Positions 27,601 through 35,475 of a stretch of DNA of 64,000 bases are shown here, piece by piece. Source of the DNA: CAIWHR01 sp963836265. GTDB lineage: Bacteria; Pseudomonadota; Gammaproteobacteria; Burkholderiales; Casimicrobiaceae. Where the stretch lies: positions 186,001 through 250,000 of the forward strand of contig CAWIIO010000004.1 in assembly GCA_963836265.1 (NCBI GenBank), written 5' to 3'. Positions within the stretch are counted from its first letter, which is position 1. Each line of letters starts with the position of its first letter. Below the pieces are notes generated by a model, which did not search any database, was not told the origin of the DNA, and worked only from the letters and a program-made list of their open reading frames with translations. A program made the translations under genes and the position numbers.

Positions 27601-28716
27601 TCGACCGCGCTTCGGGAGACCGACCTGCTCGCGCGCCTCGGCGGCGACGAATTCATGGTGATCGTCGAGGACTTCGACGACCCGTCGGTGCTGGGCCGCA
27701 TCGCGCAAAAGCTGCTCGATGCCATTGCCCAGCCGTTCAAGGTCGAGGAACACGACATCTACGTGACGTCCTCGATCGGGATTTCCGTCTACCCCGACGA
27801 TTCCGACGATCCGGAGGAGCTCCTGAAGCATGCCGACGTCGCGATGTACCGGTCGAAGGAGCTTGGCCGCAACACCTACCAGTTCCTCGACGCCGACCTC
27901 GCCCAGCGGCGCCTGAAGCAGCACACGCTCGAAAGCGCGCTGCGCGCGGCGCTGAAGGACGGCCTGCTGCAGCTCCACTACCAGCCGGTGGTGCGGATCG
28001 AAGACCACGCCGTGGTCGGCGCCGAGGCGTTGCTGCGCTGGGACGACGCCGAGCATGGCCATGTCCCGCCGCAGGTGTTCATTCCGCTGGCCGAGGAATC
28101 CGGCTTGATTCACGCGCTCGGCGAATGGGTGCTCCAGACAGCGGCCGCGCAATGCGTGGCGTGGCGCAAGGATGGAATGCCGCTCACGGTGTCCGTCAAC
28201 CTGTCGGCGCGACAGTTCTACCGCGACGACCTCGCGCAACGGATCTCCGACATCGTGAAAGGCGTCGGCTGCGAGCCGGAGTGGATCGAGCTCGAAGTCA
28301 CCGAAACGAGCCTGCTGCACGATCTCGACGCGATCCGCAAGGTGCTCCACCAGCTGCGCGGCGAGGGCTTCAGCGTCGCGATCGACGACTTCGGCACCGG
28401 CTATTCGTCGCTCACTCACCTCAAGCACTTCCCGATCGACACGCTGAAGATCGACATCTCGTTCATTGCCGACCTCGAGACCGATCCCGGCGACGCGGCG
28501 ATCACCGAGGCGATCATCGGGCTCGCGCGCGGCCTGGGGCTCCGAGTCGTCGCCGAGGGCGTGGGCACCAAGGCGCAGCTCGAGTTTCTCCGGTTGCGCG
28601 GCTGTCACTGCTTCCAGGGCTTCTGGATCAGCAAGCCATTGCCGATCGGCGCGTTCGCCACGTTCGTCGCTGCGTTGAGCGGGGTGCCGAAAGCGGTAGC
28701 GGCGGGCGGCCGCTGA
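24682..28716 (+). CDS. Seven-PAS GGDEF-EAL cyclic-di-GMP enzyme
   Basis: The 1344-residue protein has no signal peptide or membrane helix. Seven PAS domains start near residues 36, 159, 284, 409, 535, 659 and 783, each about 125 residues and of similar sequence (xxDNxPxPVAYxDRxxRYxFxN). The GGDEF domain has an intact GGDEF motif (987-991) preceded by RETD at I-site spacing, so product inhibition is possible. The EAL domain has EALLRW (1115), NLSARQF and DDFGTG (about 1235), the residues needed for phosphodiesterase activity. It may therefore both make and degrade c-di-GMP, with cytosolic signals sensed by the PAS array; which activity dominates is not predictable. Confidence 0.93.
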   Translation: MALPRSLNRLELATVAQTVSEVLERDSLTALSQRKLNALGLPIAYVDRNQRYRFANKAFLEWTAKRPDEVIGHEDIEVVGRDVYQLFNAYIDAALDGERTGYERQLVAPGRPAIWIRVDYYPDRTPQGHVRGFLVTYADVDNLKRLEIEAGQREHRLRLVTDSVGSPILYFDRQLKLRFANKPFGDWIGVAPDDLLGHAVRDVLAGDAFAEMQGYIERAFAGATVSYERRERRVSGELRWVRITLFPDRELGGRIGGAFAVMTDIDDDVRIRDALKSQEVQLRLFADNIPGPIAYLDRSLKYTFVNQAFANWVSRPQDEIYGKSPSEVLASEVSSFLRPILKRGQAGEHVDYERIGKNANGERRWMHGRVAPDLDSAGKVRGLYCTEYDIHDLKETERALAAREEQLRLFTDNIPEPVVYLDGERRYAFVNESFLQLNGLSRNAVIGKTSEEVIGAEAARELAAFHDRAFAGETLIYERAMCDASGRNRWIRGRMVPDHRFDGTIQGVYVVGHDITDLKEAQDALAARESQLRVIMDGVPAPVAYIDRDERCHYVNRTFLQYFGLTAEQVAEVRLRDVVGHGIYQSAQAMLTRALEGESTAFDRLVGGANGVRRWMTIRVVPDASPSGEVHGAFVLMNDIHGLKQAQEALRASEAELRLIMDNVPARVAYIDREYRFRFLNRHNEEWLGENRKDLTGRRVAEVVGEARFAQMQPLLKRVLNGEVVATEQMLVQPTGEPRWEAIHYAPNRDGDGNVVGIYAVHTDVHDQKRNEDALRRANWMLSSHISNTPLAVLEWDRDFRLVRWSPQAQNIFGWAADEVLGMSIDDNPLLHDSDRTAVAGLLAGLTSGEEPRATGLTRNNRKDGDTIWCEWYHSALLDDDGRITSILSFVQDVSSRIQAEERLQYMATRDALTGLPNRLLLHERLTQAIAQAKRGGRRVGVLFIDLDRFKNVNDTLGHRIGDELLKGVTKALSTALRETDLLARLGGDEFMVIVEDFDDPSVLGRIAQKLLDAIAQPFKVEEHDIYVTSSIGISVYPDDSDDPEELLKHADVAMYRSKELGRNTYQFLDADLAQRRLKQHTLESALRAALKDGLLQLHYQPVVRIEDHAVVGAEALLRWDDAEHGHVPPQVFIPLAEESGLIHALGEWVLQTAAAQCVAWRKDGMPLTVSVNLSARQFYRDDLAQRISDIVKGVGCEPEWIELEVTETSLLHDLDAIRKVLHQLRGEGFSVAIDDFGTGYSSLTHLKHFPIDTLKIDISFIADLETDPGDAAITEAIIGLARGLGLRVVAEGVGTKAQLEFLRLRGCHCFQGFWISKPLPIGAFATFVAALSGVPKAVAAGGR

Positions 28717-28745
28717 CAGCGACCGCCAAAGCCCGCCGATGGTTC

Positions 28746-29573
28746 CTAGAGCTTTGCAAGCCAACGCAAGAGCGCGCGCGCCGGGTCTTCCCACTGCCGC
28801 TCGAGCATCAGCATGTGCGCAAGGCCCGGCAGGATCGTCGCTCCGACGCCGTGGTGTTGTGCCGTCGCGCGGACCTCGTCCGGCGTGCAGATCCGATCGC
28901 CCTCCGCGCCCAGCACGAACACGGGCGCGCCGCCGCGCTCGGGGAGCTGCCAGTGCAGCCGCAATGACAGGTCGATGAGCGCGCGCGGCGACTCGATTCC
29001 CAGGTGCCGGCTGGCCTCGGCGAGGATCGCCGGATCGACGTCGTCGCTGAAATAGAACGGCCGCAGCGTCTCCAGCACATGGACCGAGAGCCGAGTCGGA
29101 TCGAGCTGGCTCATTTGCAGTAGATAATCGGGGCGCTCGGTAGCAAGCCTCCCGGCGAGCGCCAGCAGCCCGGCCGGCGGCACCGGCGAAACGAGGGCCG
29201 CGGCCCGTACGGGCCGCGTCGCCATCAGGCGCTCGACGATCGCCGCGCCCATCGAATGTCCGATCAGCACCGGTGCCGCGGGCAACCGGGAGGCGACGTG
29301 CTCGACATCAGCGGCATAATCGTCGAGCCCGGCGATGAACAAGGTCTCGTGCCCTCCCGACCCGCCATGGCCGCGCAGCGAAAGCGCATGCGCGGCGTAG
29401 CCGCGCTGCGCGAACCATGGCAGAAAATACGGGTCCCAGCACCAGCCGTCGCAGTAGCCGCCGTGAATGAACAGCAGTGGCGGCTTGCGACCGTTGCCGT
29501 TGCCTCGTCCGTTGCCGCGCGACGGCGGGTGCGAGCGGAGCTCGAGCTCGAATTCCGGGGCGTGCATCGGCAT
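28746..29573 (-). CDS. Alpha/beta hydrolase
   Basis: The 275-residue protein has the alpha/beta-hydrolase layout: LLFIHGGYCDGWCW (HGG oxyanion region), RGHGGSGGH, nucleophile elbow GHSMG (Ser about 115), Asp in VLGAEGDRICTP, and catalytic His in LPGLAHMLMLE. The short Gly/Asn/Arg repeat near the N-terminus (NGRGNGNGR) is unusual. No signal peptide, so cytoplasmic. The substrate cannot be told from the sequence. It is convergent with the GGDEF-EAL gene, 29 bp apart. Confidence 0.85.
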   Translation of the reverse strand: MPMHAPEFELELRSHPPSRGNGRGNGNGRKPPLLFIHGGYCDGWCWDPYFLPWFAQRGYAAHALSLRGHGGSGGHETLFIAGLDDYAADVEHVASRLPAAPVLIGHSMGAAIVERLMATRPVRAAALVSPVPPAGLLALAGRLATERPDYLLQMSQLDPTRLSVHVLETLRPFYFSDDVDPAILAEASRHLGIESPRALIDLSLRLHWQLPERGGAPVFVLGAEGDRICTPDEVRATAQHHGVGATILPGLAHMLMLERQWEDPARALLRWLAKL

Positions 29574-29629
29574 CGGTGACGGGCGTGGGGAAATGCGCGC
29601 GCCTGGGATCGCATAGCGGATGACAAGAG

Positions 29630-29709
29630 GTTCGTCGTTCCCGCAGAGCGGGGACCCAGTGCCGTTCGACGCAAGTCGCTGGATTCCCGCGTTCGCGGGA
29701 ATGACGGTC
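29630..29709. repeat. Paired inverted REP/BIME-like element
   Basis: Two similar 30-bp palindromic units in opposite orientation: 29630-29659 (reverse complement begins CTGGGTCCCCGC) and 29679-29709 (begins CTGGATTCCCGC, core TTCCCGCGTTCGCGGGAA). They lie between the divergent hydrolase and UDG genes. Such 'ATTCCCGCGnnCGCGGGAAT' palindromes are common intergenic repeats in proteobacteria. Confidence 0.7.
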
Positions 29710-29763
29710 TTGATGGCAGATACTTATGCCAAGATATCCGGTATCGGCGCGCGCCGTTCCCCT

Positions 29764-30453
29764 ATGACAAAGTCGCACATTCTGCCAGAACTCCGCGCCT
29801 CCGCCGCCTACGATCCAGCGTGCCGGAGGTGCGCACGGCTCGCCGCTTTCCTCGACACGGTCCGCGCCGCTCATCCCGACTACTTCTGCCGCCCGGTGCC
29901 TCCCTTCGGTGCGCGCGACGCCGCGCTCGTCATCGTCGGCCTCGCGCCCGGCCTGCATGGGGCGAACGCGAGCGGGCGGCCGTTCACCGGCGACCATGCA
30001 GGGATTCTGCTCTACGAGACGCTGCACGCTTATCGCTTTGCTTCGCGGGCAATCGCGGTGTCGCGCGACGACGGTCTGATGCTCACCGATTGCCGCATCA
30101 CGAACGCAGTCAAGTGCCTGCCGCCCGGCAACAAGCCGACGCCGGCGGAAGCGCGGGAATGCAATCGCTATCTCGCGGCCGATCTGGCGACGGTGCCGGC
30201 CGGCGGCGCGATCCTGGCCCTCGGCCGCATCGCGCACGAAGCGGCGCTAAGGGCGCTCGGGCACAGGACTGCGGCGTTCCCGTTCGCGCACGGCGCCAGG
30301 CATTCGCTCCCCGGCGACGTCGCGCTCTTCGACAGCTATCACTGCAGCCGTTACAACACCAACACCGGGCGGTTGACGCCGCAGATGTTCCGCGTTGTGT
30401 TCGATGCGATCGCCGTCCATTTGCGCAAGCAGCCTTCCCCTCGCCATGTCTAA
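29764..30453 (+). CDS. Uracil-DNA glycosylase, family 5 (UdgB)-like
   Basis: The 229-residue protein has VIVGLAPGLHGANASGRPFTGD as its first active-site region; the GLAPG/A-x-GRPFTGD pattern without a catalytic Asp or Asn immediately after matches family 5 UDGs. A second motif, DSYHCSRYNTNTGRLT, is the usual H-S-like loop. Cys residues (DPACRRCARL, NAVKCLPP) fit the iron-sulfur cluster of the family. It removes uracil and hypoxanthine from DNA. The start at 29764 gives MTKSHILPEL; a longer frame runs into the repeat. It overlaps uvrC by 8 bp. Confidence 0.82.
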   Translation: MTKSHILPELRASAAYDPACRRCARLAAFLDTVRAAHPDYFCRPVPPFGARDAALVIVGLAPGLHGANASGRPFTGDHAGILLYETLHAYRFASRAIAVSRDDGLMLTDCRITNAVKCLPPGNKPTPAEARECNRYLAADLATVPAGGAILALGRIAHEAALRALGHRTAAFPFAHGARHSLPGDVALFDSYHCSRYNTNTGRLTPQMFRVVFDAIAVHLRKQPSPRHV

Positions 30454-32320
30454 GGTTCCGCGCCTTGCCGGGGTGACGACGCCGGCCGCACCCGCGCCGC
30501 AGCGCGACGAGCGTGCGCCGCCGTTCGATGCCCGCGAGTTGATCGCCTCGCTGCCGCATCGGCCGGGGGTCTACCGGATGCTCGACGCGGCGGGCGAGAC
30601 GCTCTATGTCGGCAAGGCGCGCGACTTGAGGAAGCGGGTCTCGAGCTACTTCCAGAAAAGCGCACACGAGACACGCATTGCGCTGATGCTCGCACAGGTC
30701 GCGCGCGTCGAAACGACGGTGACGCGGTCCGAGGGCGAGGCGCTGCTGCTCGAGAACAACCTGATCAAGGCCGCGGAGCCGCGCTACAACATCCTGTTTC
30801 GGGACGACAAGAGCTATCCCTACGTCTGCCTGACGGGAGAGAAGTTTCCTCAGCTGCGCTTTCACCGCGGCAAGCTCGACCGCCACAACCGCTACTTCGG
30901 CCCGTTCCCCAGCGCGGGTGCCGTGCGCGAAGGGATGGCGCTGCTGCAGAAGGTGTTTCAGCTGCGTACCTGCGAAAACATCGTGTTCGCCAATCGGTCG
31001 CGGCCGTGCATGCTCTATCAGATCCGGCGCTGCAGCGCACCCTGCGTGGGCTTAGTCTCCGATGCCGATTACGGCGAGGACGTGCAAAGTGCCGTGCTGT
31101 TCCTGCAGGGCGAGACCGGGGTGGTGCTGGCGCAGCTGCGGGCGCAGATGGAGGAGGCGAGCGCGGCGCTCGCCTTCGAGCGCGCGGCGCGGCTGCGCGA
31201 CAAGATCACGCGGCTGACCCAACTGCAGGCGCGCCAGTTCGTGGAGAGTGCGACTGCCGGTGACATCGACGTCGTCGCGGCGGCGACCGAGAGCGGGCTG
31301 GTCGCGGTCAACGTGGTGATGATCCGCGGCGGGCGCCATGTCGGCGACCGCACGTTCTTTCCGCGCCACGCCGACGCCGACCTGCTGCCCGAGGTCGTGC
31401 CCGCGTTTCTCGAGCAGCATTACGTCGAAGCGCCGGTGCCGCCGACCATCGTCGCGCCCGACGCCGGCGACCAGGACGCGCTGGCCGAAGTGCTGTCCGC
31501 TCAAGCGGGCCAGCGCGTGGAAATCGTCACGCATCCGGCGGGCGAGCGCCGCGTTTGGCTCACGATGGCTGCGCAGAACGGCGGCTTCGCGATTCGCCAG
31601 AGGCTCGCGCAGAAGGCGACGCAGGAGGACCGGCTCGCGGCGCTGCAGGCGGCGCTCGGATTGCCGGCCTCGGCGCAGCGCATCGAATGCTTCGACGTTT
31701 CGCACACGATGGGCGAGCGCGCCGTTGCCTCGTGCGTGATTTTCGACCGCCTTGGGATGCAGACCGGCGAATACCGGCGCTTCAATGTCGTGCCTCCCGT
31801 CGGCGGCGACGATTACGCTGCGATGCGCGAGGCGCTGACCCGGCGCTGCGCGCGGATCGTGGCGGGCGAGTATCCGGTGCCGGATCTCCTGGTCATCGAC
31901 GGCGGCAAGGGCCAGGTCGGTGTGGCGGCCGAAGTACTCACCGAGCAGGGGCTGCACGACACGCGGTTGATCGGCGTCGCCAAGGGACCGGAGCGCAAGG
32001 CGGGCGAGGAAGACATCGTGTTCCCCGATCGCGAGGACGTACTGAACCTGCCGTCCGATCACCCCGGGCTGCACCTGCTGCAACAGATCCGCGATGAGGC
32101 GCACCGGTTCGCGATCCAGGGCCACCGTGCGCGGCGCGCCAAGGCGCGAACGACGTCGAAGCTGCAGGAGATCGCAGGGATCGGCGTGCGCAAGCGCCAG
32201 GCGCTGCTTTCGCATTTCGGCGGGCTGAGGGGCGTCGAGGCAGCGAGCATCGAGGACCTCGCGCGCGTTCCGGGGATCAGCCGCGCGTTGGCGGAGAAGA
32301 TTTTCGCGACGCTGCACTAG
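30446..32320 (+). CDS. uvrC: Excinuclease ABC subunit C
   Basis: The 624-residue protein contains an N-terminal GIY-YIG nuclease domain (GVYRMLDAAGETLYVGKARDL), a UVR domain (FERAARLRDKITRL), an RNase H-like second nuclease domain with IECFDVSHTMGE and VIDGGKGQ, and C-terminal helix-hairpin-helix motifs (IAGIGVRKRQALL). It makes both incisions in nucleotide excision repair with UvrB. The ATG at 30446 lies inside the end of the UDG gene, so two DNA-repair genes are translationally linked. Confidence 0.96.
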   Translation: MSKVPRLAGVTTPAAPAPQRDERAPPFDARELIASLPHRPGVYRMLDAAGETLYVGKARDLRKRVSSYFQKSAHETRIALMLAQVARVETTVTRSEGEALLLENNLIKAAEPRYNILFRDDKSYPYVCLTGEKFPQLRFHRGKLDRHNRYFGPFPSAGAVREGMALLQKVFQLRTCENIVFANRSRPCMLYQIRRCSAPCVGLVSDADYGEDVQSAVLFLQGETGVVLAQLRAQMEEASAALAFERAARLRDKITRLTQLQARQFVESATAGDIDVVAAATESGLVAVNVVMIRGGRHVGDRTFFPRHADADLLPEVVPAFLEQHYVEAPVPPTIVAPDAGDQDALAEVLSAQAGQRVEIVTHPAGERRVWLTMAAQNGGFAIRQRLAQKATQEDRLAALQAALGLPASAQRIECFDVSHTMGERAVASCVIFDRLGMQTGEYRRFNVVPPVGGDDYAAMREALTRRCARIVAGEYPVPDLLVIDGGKGQVGVAAEVLTEQGLHDTRLIGVAKGPERKAGEEDIVFPDREDVLNLPSDHPGLHLLQQIRDEAHRFAIQGHRARRAKARTTSKLQEIAGIGVRKRQALLSHFGGLRGVEAASIEDLARVPGISRALAEKIFATLH

Positions 32321-32405
32321 CGCAGCAGCTCCGATCCTGCGGAACGGCGCGCCATCGCGGTAAAATGAGTTGGCTGCGGCTCCAAGGCGGCAGCGGCGCA
32401 TCCCG

Positions 32406-32981
32406 ATGCCGATCAACGTTCCCATCTTGCTCACCTGGCTGCGGATCGTCCTGATCCCGGTGTTCGTCGCCATCTACTACCTGCCGGATGGATGGATGGC
32501 GCCGGCGACAAGAAACTGGACGGCGATGTGGATTTTCGCCGTTGCATCGATCACGGATTGGCTCGACGGCTGGGTTGCGCGGCGATGGGGGCAGACGACG
32601 GCATTCGGCGCGTTCCTCGATCCCGTCGCCGACAAGCTGATGGTCGCCGCAGCGCTGATCGTGCTGGTGTGGCTCGATCGCGCCGAGCCCTATCTCGCGA
32701 TCATCATCATCGGACGCGAGATCGCGATCTCCGCGCTGCGCGAGTGGATGGCGCAGCTCGGGCAGACGAAGAGCGTCGCCGTGGCGTTCGTTGGCAAGCT
32801 GAAAACGGTCACGCAAATGACGGCGATCGTTGCGCTCCTGCTGCACGAGCCGCTAATCCCGGGCGTCTCGACACCGCTGCTCGGCACGGTGGCGCTGTGG
32901 ATTGCCGCGATCCTGACGCTATGGTCCATGTTTCACTATCTGCGACTTGCGGCGCCGCACCTGCACGGCTTTCGCCGCTAG
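32406..32981 (+). CDS. pgsA: CDP-diacylglycerol-glycerol-3-phosphate 3-phosphatidyltransferase
   Basis: The 191-residue membrane protein has four to five helices and the CDP-alcohol phosphotransferase motif D-G-x2-A-R-x8-G-x3-D-x3-D (read in DGWVARRWGQ and FGAFLDPVADK). It makes phosphatidylglycerol phosphate at the inner membrane. The start MPINVPILLTWLRI is the normal PgsA N-terminus. The uvrC-pgsA order is common in proteobacteria. Confidence 0.95.
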   Translation: MPINVPILLTWLRIVLIPVFVAIYYLPDGWMAPATRNWTAMWIFAVASITDWLDGWVARRWGQTTAFGAFLDPVADKLMVAAALIVLVWLDRAEPYLAIIIIGREIAISALREWMAQLGQTKSVAVAFVGKLKTVTQMTAIVALLLHEPLIPGVSTPLLGTVALWIAAILTLWSMFHYLRLAAPHLHGFRR

Positions 32982-33015
32982 AACTGCGGCGTCGCGCACC
33001 CGCGTTAGGCCGGTC

Positions 33016-33790
33016 TCAGGCCGCCGCGCCGACCACGCCCAGGCGATTGGCGCTGTGCCGCGACGCGAACGGCCGGGCGAGCGACGAATAGCCGGTGCCG
33101 AAGTCGTCGATCGACACATGCACGCCCATTTCCTTGATTTCGAGCAGCGTCTCCGCAGCGCGCTCCGGATTCTCCATCATCATGCTCTCGGTGATCTCGA
33201 GCTCCAGCAGATGTGCCGGCAGCTCGGTCTGCGCGAGCGCATGTGCGATCGCGATCACCAGCCGCTCGTCACTGAACTGTTGCGCCGAAAGAGATTGAGG
33301 CGACGCGGATCGGGTCGCCGCCGTCCATCTGCCAGGCTCGTGCCTTCGCGCACGCCGTGTGCAGGACCCAAGCGTCCGATATGGCGAATGAGTCCGGAAT
33401 CCTCGGCAAGAGGAATGAAGGCGTCGGGCAGGAGGGGCCCGCGCTCCGGATGCTGCCAGCGGACGAGCGCCTCGACTCCGGTCATCGCGCCGGTGCGCAC
33501 CGATACTTTCGGTTGATAGAGAAGCCGCAGCTGATCGCCATCGAGTGCGCGACGGATTCCCGCGCCAATGACGATCCGATCCTCGGCGGGCCGGCTGTCG
33601 ACTTCGGAGAAGAACGCGAGACCGTTGCGGCCGGATTCCTTCGCCCGGTACATCGCGATGTCGGCCTTCTTGAGCAACGTCGCCGCGTCGTCGCCGTCGT
33701 GCGGCCGCATCGCGATTCCGGCACTCGCGCCCAGCCGGCACTCCTGCCCGTGCAAGCAATAAGTGGGCCGCTGGGCGATCGCGGCGCTAG
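33016..33790 (-). pseudogene. Remnant of a GGDEF-EAL protein
   Basis: On the minus strand, the tail of a GGDEF domain (CRLGASAGIAMRPHDGDD, ADIAMYRAKESGRNGLAFF) leads into an EAL domain (LLYQPKVSVRTG, GVEALVRWQHPERGPL, FIPLAEDSGLIRHIGR). One extra T near 33369 shifts the frame, and further indels near 33290-33300 shift it again before LSAQQFSDERL, LELEITESMMM and VSIDDFGTGYSSLA. Homology stops near 33050. The GGDEF motif and both protein ends are gone, so this cannot encode a working enzyme. It lies directly before tRNA-Asn and the island. Confidence 0.85.
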
Positions 33791-33947
33791 CTCCGTGTGA
33801 AGCGGTCTCTTTCGGTCCGCTTGCTCGACTCGAAAGCCCCGGGGCGCGGGCCCAGTTGCCGCATTTCGTCTTGGCGCCACTTTTTACGCCAGTTCGCAAG
33901 CACTGCGTTGACCCTGCGTTAGCGGGAACGATAGAATGGAAGGCTGT

Positions 33948-34023
33948 TCCCCGATAGCTCAGTCGGTAGAGCGACGGACTGTTAATCCGCAGGTCCCAGG
34001 TTCGAGCCCTGGTCGGGGAGCCA
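33948..34023 (+). tRNA. tRNA-Asn (anticodon GTT)
   Basis: A complete cloverleaf of 76 nt: acceptor TCCCCGA with TCGGGGA, D arm GCTCAGTCGGTAGAGC, anticodon stem-loop GGACTGTTAATCC with GTT at 33981-33983, T arm CCAGGTTCGAGCCCTGG, discriminator G and encoded CCA. Its 3' half is the attachment site of the island; a 50-bp copy of that half lies at 50298-50347. Confidence 0.97.
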
Positions 34024-34024
34024 A
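33975..34024 (+). repeat. Attachment-site direct repeat, tRNA side
   Basis: The 50-bp sequence begins CGGACTGTTAATCCGCAGGT in the anticodon stem and ends GGGGAGCCAA just past the CCA. It is identical to 50298-50347. The integrase stop codon lies 4 bp beyond it. Confidence 0.92.
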
Positions 34025-34027
34025 GAA

Positions 34028-35080
34028 TTACAAAGGATTAGCGTTTTCTGCTGACGCTTTTTCCTTCTCCAACGTAGCCAGATCGTAACCACCGAACAGC
34101 GAATCGAGCCGGTTCGCGGCCTTCGCGAGATGGTCAGGCGCCAGATGAGCGTAGCGCTCGACCATCACCGAAGAGCGCCAACCACCGAGGCGTTGCAACT
34201 CGTGCGTTGGCGTTCCAGACTGGCGATGCCACGTGGCCCAGGTATGCCGGGTATCGTGCCAGCGGAAATTATCGATCCTGGCACGCTTCAGCGCTTTCCT
34301 CCAGGCCCGCGTATTGGCACTCGCGAGCGGCTTTCCGGCATACGTAAACACTCTCTGCGGATGCTTACCCAGCTGCCGTCGCAGGATTTCCAGTGCGGTC
34401 CCATTGAGCGGCACCGCGATTGGCTTGCCGTTCTTGGACTGATCCGCATCAACCCAGGCATGACCCGCCTCCAGGTCCACGTGTGACCACTCCAGACCGA
34501 GCACGTTGGATTGCCGCAATCCGGTTGCCAACGCGAGCATGACGACGTCCCGCTGATGTTCCGGCAGCTCACCGAACAGCGACTCCGCCTCTTTCATCGT
34601 GATCGAGCGTTCCCGTCCTGGGTTTTCCTTGAACAACTTTACCTTCGGTACCTTGTCGAGCCATTCCCACTCGTCTCGTGAACGAAGCAGGATGGCCCGG
34701 ACCAATGCCAGGTAGCGGTTGACCGTTGCCTTGCCGGCCGTCTTCAATTTCTCGGCCTTGATGCCGTCGATCACATCGAGGGTAATTTCGTCGAGCATCA
34801 AGTTTCCCAAGAACGGATCGAGCCAGCGAAGCTTCTTGACGTCTTCCTGGTGCGTGGCCTTCTCCGCGGTTTCTGCAAGCCAGCGAACTACCGCCTCCTT
34901 CCATCCGCGACGCGGCTTGACGCCGAGCCGCTGTTGTTCCCACAGCGCTGCTTTCAGCTTGTCGTGGTACTCCTGGGCTTGAGACTTGTCTTCAGTCCCA
35001 GTGCTGCGCTGTATTGTTGTTCCGCCGTGGCTGATTTTGATCCACCAATGCGGTGAATCGGTGCGCCTGTAGAGTGACAT
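34028..35080 (-). CDS. Tyrosine integrase of the tRNA-Asn island
   Basis: The 350-residue protein has an N-terminal arm-binding region (SLYRRTDSPHWWIKIS), a core-binding SAM-like domain (about 60-150) and a tyrosine recombinase catalytic domain: Arg189 (ATGLRQSN), His275-x-x-Arg278-His (RWHDTRHTW), LGGW at 298-301 and nucleophile Tyr310 (VERYAHLAP). It is phage-type (LGGW rather than LGH). It ends 4 bp from the attachment repeat, as expected for the enzyme that integrates the island into tRNA-Asn. Its 5' end overlaps the upstream HTH gene by 127 bp in another frame. Confidence 0.92.
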   Translation of the reverse strand: MSLYRRTDSPHWWIKISHGGTTIQRSTGTEDKSQAQEYHDKLKAALWEQQRLGVKPRRGWKEAVVRWLAETAEKATHQEDVKKLRWLDPFLGNLMLDEITLDVIDGIKAEKLKTAGKATVNRYLALVRAILLRSRDEWEWLDKVPKVKLFKENPGRERSITMKEAESLFGELPEHQRDVVMLALATGLRQSNVLGLEWSHVDLEAGHAWVDADQSKNGKPIAVPLNGTALEILRRQLGKHPQRVFTYAGKPLASANTRAWRKALKRARIDNFRWHDTRHTWATWHRQSGTPTHELQRLGGWRSSVMVERYAHLAPDHLAKAANRLDSLFGGYDLATLEKEKASAENANPL

Positions 35081-35280
35081 GGTTCCAACTCCTTGCGTTC
35101 ACTCTGCAACACACGCCGCGGATATTGTGACCGGATGTGCTCGACGAGGTCAACGTCGACGAACACCCAGCACTTACCGATCTTGGCGCCGGGAATCTCC
35201 CCGGCGCGGGCCTTCTCCTGCAGCGTCACCGGATGGATGTGCAGGAACGCTGCGGCAGCTTGCAGATCGAGCGTATTCAT
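34954..35280 (-). CDS. Small HTH protein, probable excisionase
   Basis: The 108-residue protein starts MNTLDLQAAAAFLHIHPVTLQEKA, a MerR/excisionase-type winged helix (helix-turn-helix at 6-26, wing around GKCWVFVDVDLVEHI). The C-terminal 45 residues are Ser/Thr/basic and overlap the integrase coding region; they may be a by-product of the overlap rather than a domain. The position upstream of and overlapping int points to a directionality factor. A 20-bp perfect palindrome lies 28 bp before its start and could be its operator. Confidence 0.75.
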   Translation of the reverse strand: MNTLDLQAAAAFLHIHPVTLQEKARAGEIPGAKIGKCWVFVDVDLVEHIRSQYPRRVLQSERKELEPCHSTGAPIHRIGGSKSATAEQQYSAALGLKTSLKPRSTTTS

Positions 35281-35307
35281 GGCGCGAGCTAGCGCCCACA
35301 ATAAACC

Positions 35308-35327
35308 AAATGTGAAGCTTCACATTT
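35308..35327. promoter_or_regulatory. 20-bp perfect palindrome, candidate operator of the xis-int genes
   Basis: AAATGTGAAGCTTCACATTT is fully self-complementary and lies between the HTH gene start (35280) and the left end of RIT element 1 (35334). The position is right for autorepression of the minus-strand xis-int pair. Confidence 0.5.
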
Positions 35328-35333
35328 GCGTGT

Positions 35334-35362
35334 ATTGCGCATAATGGAACGTTATGTTGAGT
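35334..35362 (+). repeat. RIT1 left terminal inverted repeat
   Basis: A two-arm repeat: ATTGCGCATA, 7 variable bases, then GTTATGTTGAGT. It pairs with the right end (38835-38863) with one mismatch in the 22 conserved bases. An inner, inverted arm (CTGCACATAAAAC) ends near 35419, 86 bp from the outer edge. Confidence 0.75.
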
Positions 35363-35475
35363 AGCGTGGCCAAGTGCTTTGAGAGCAAGGCGTTAGCTTT
35401 GGATTACTGCACATAAAACTCTCATGATCAGCCTCCCGGCGGCCATCACGGTCGCCTTTCGCGAGGAGTTCGATC

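Noticed and set aside
25651..28794. 1047-residue antisense frame over the GGDEF-EAL gene
   Set aside because: Mirror of an unambiguous multidomain protein on the other strand.
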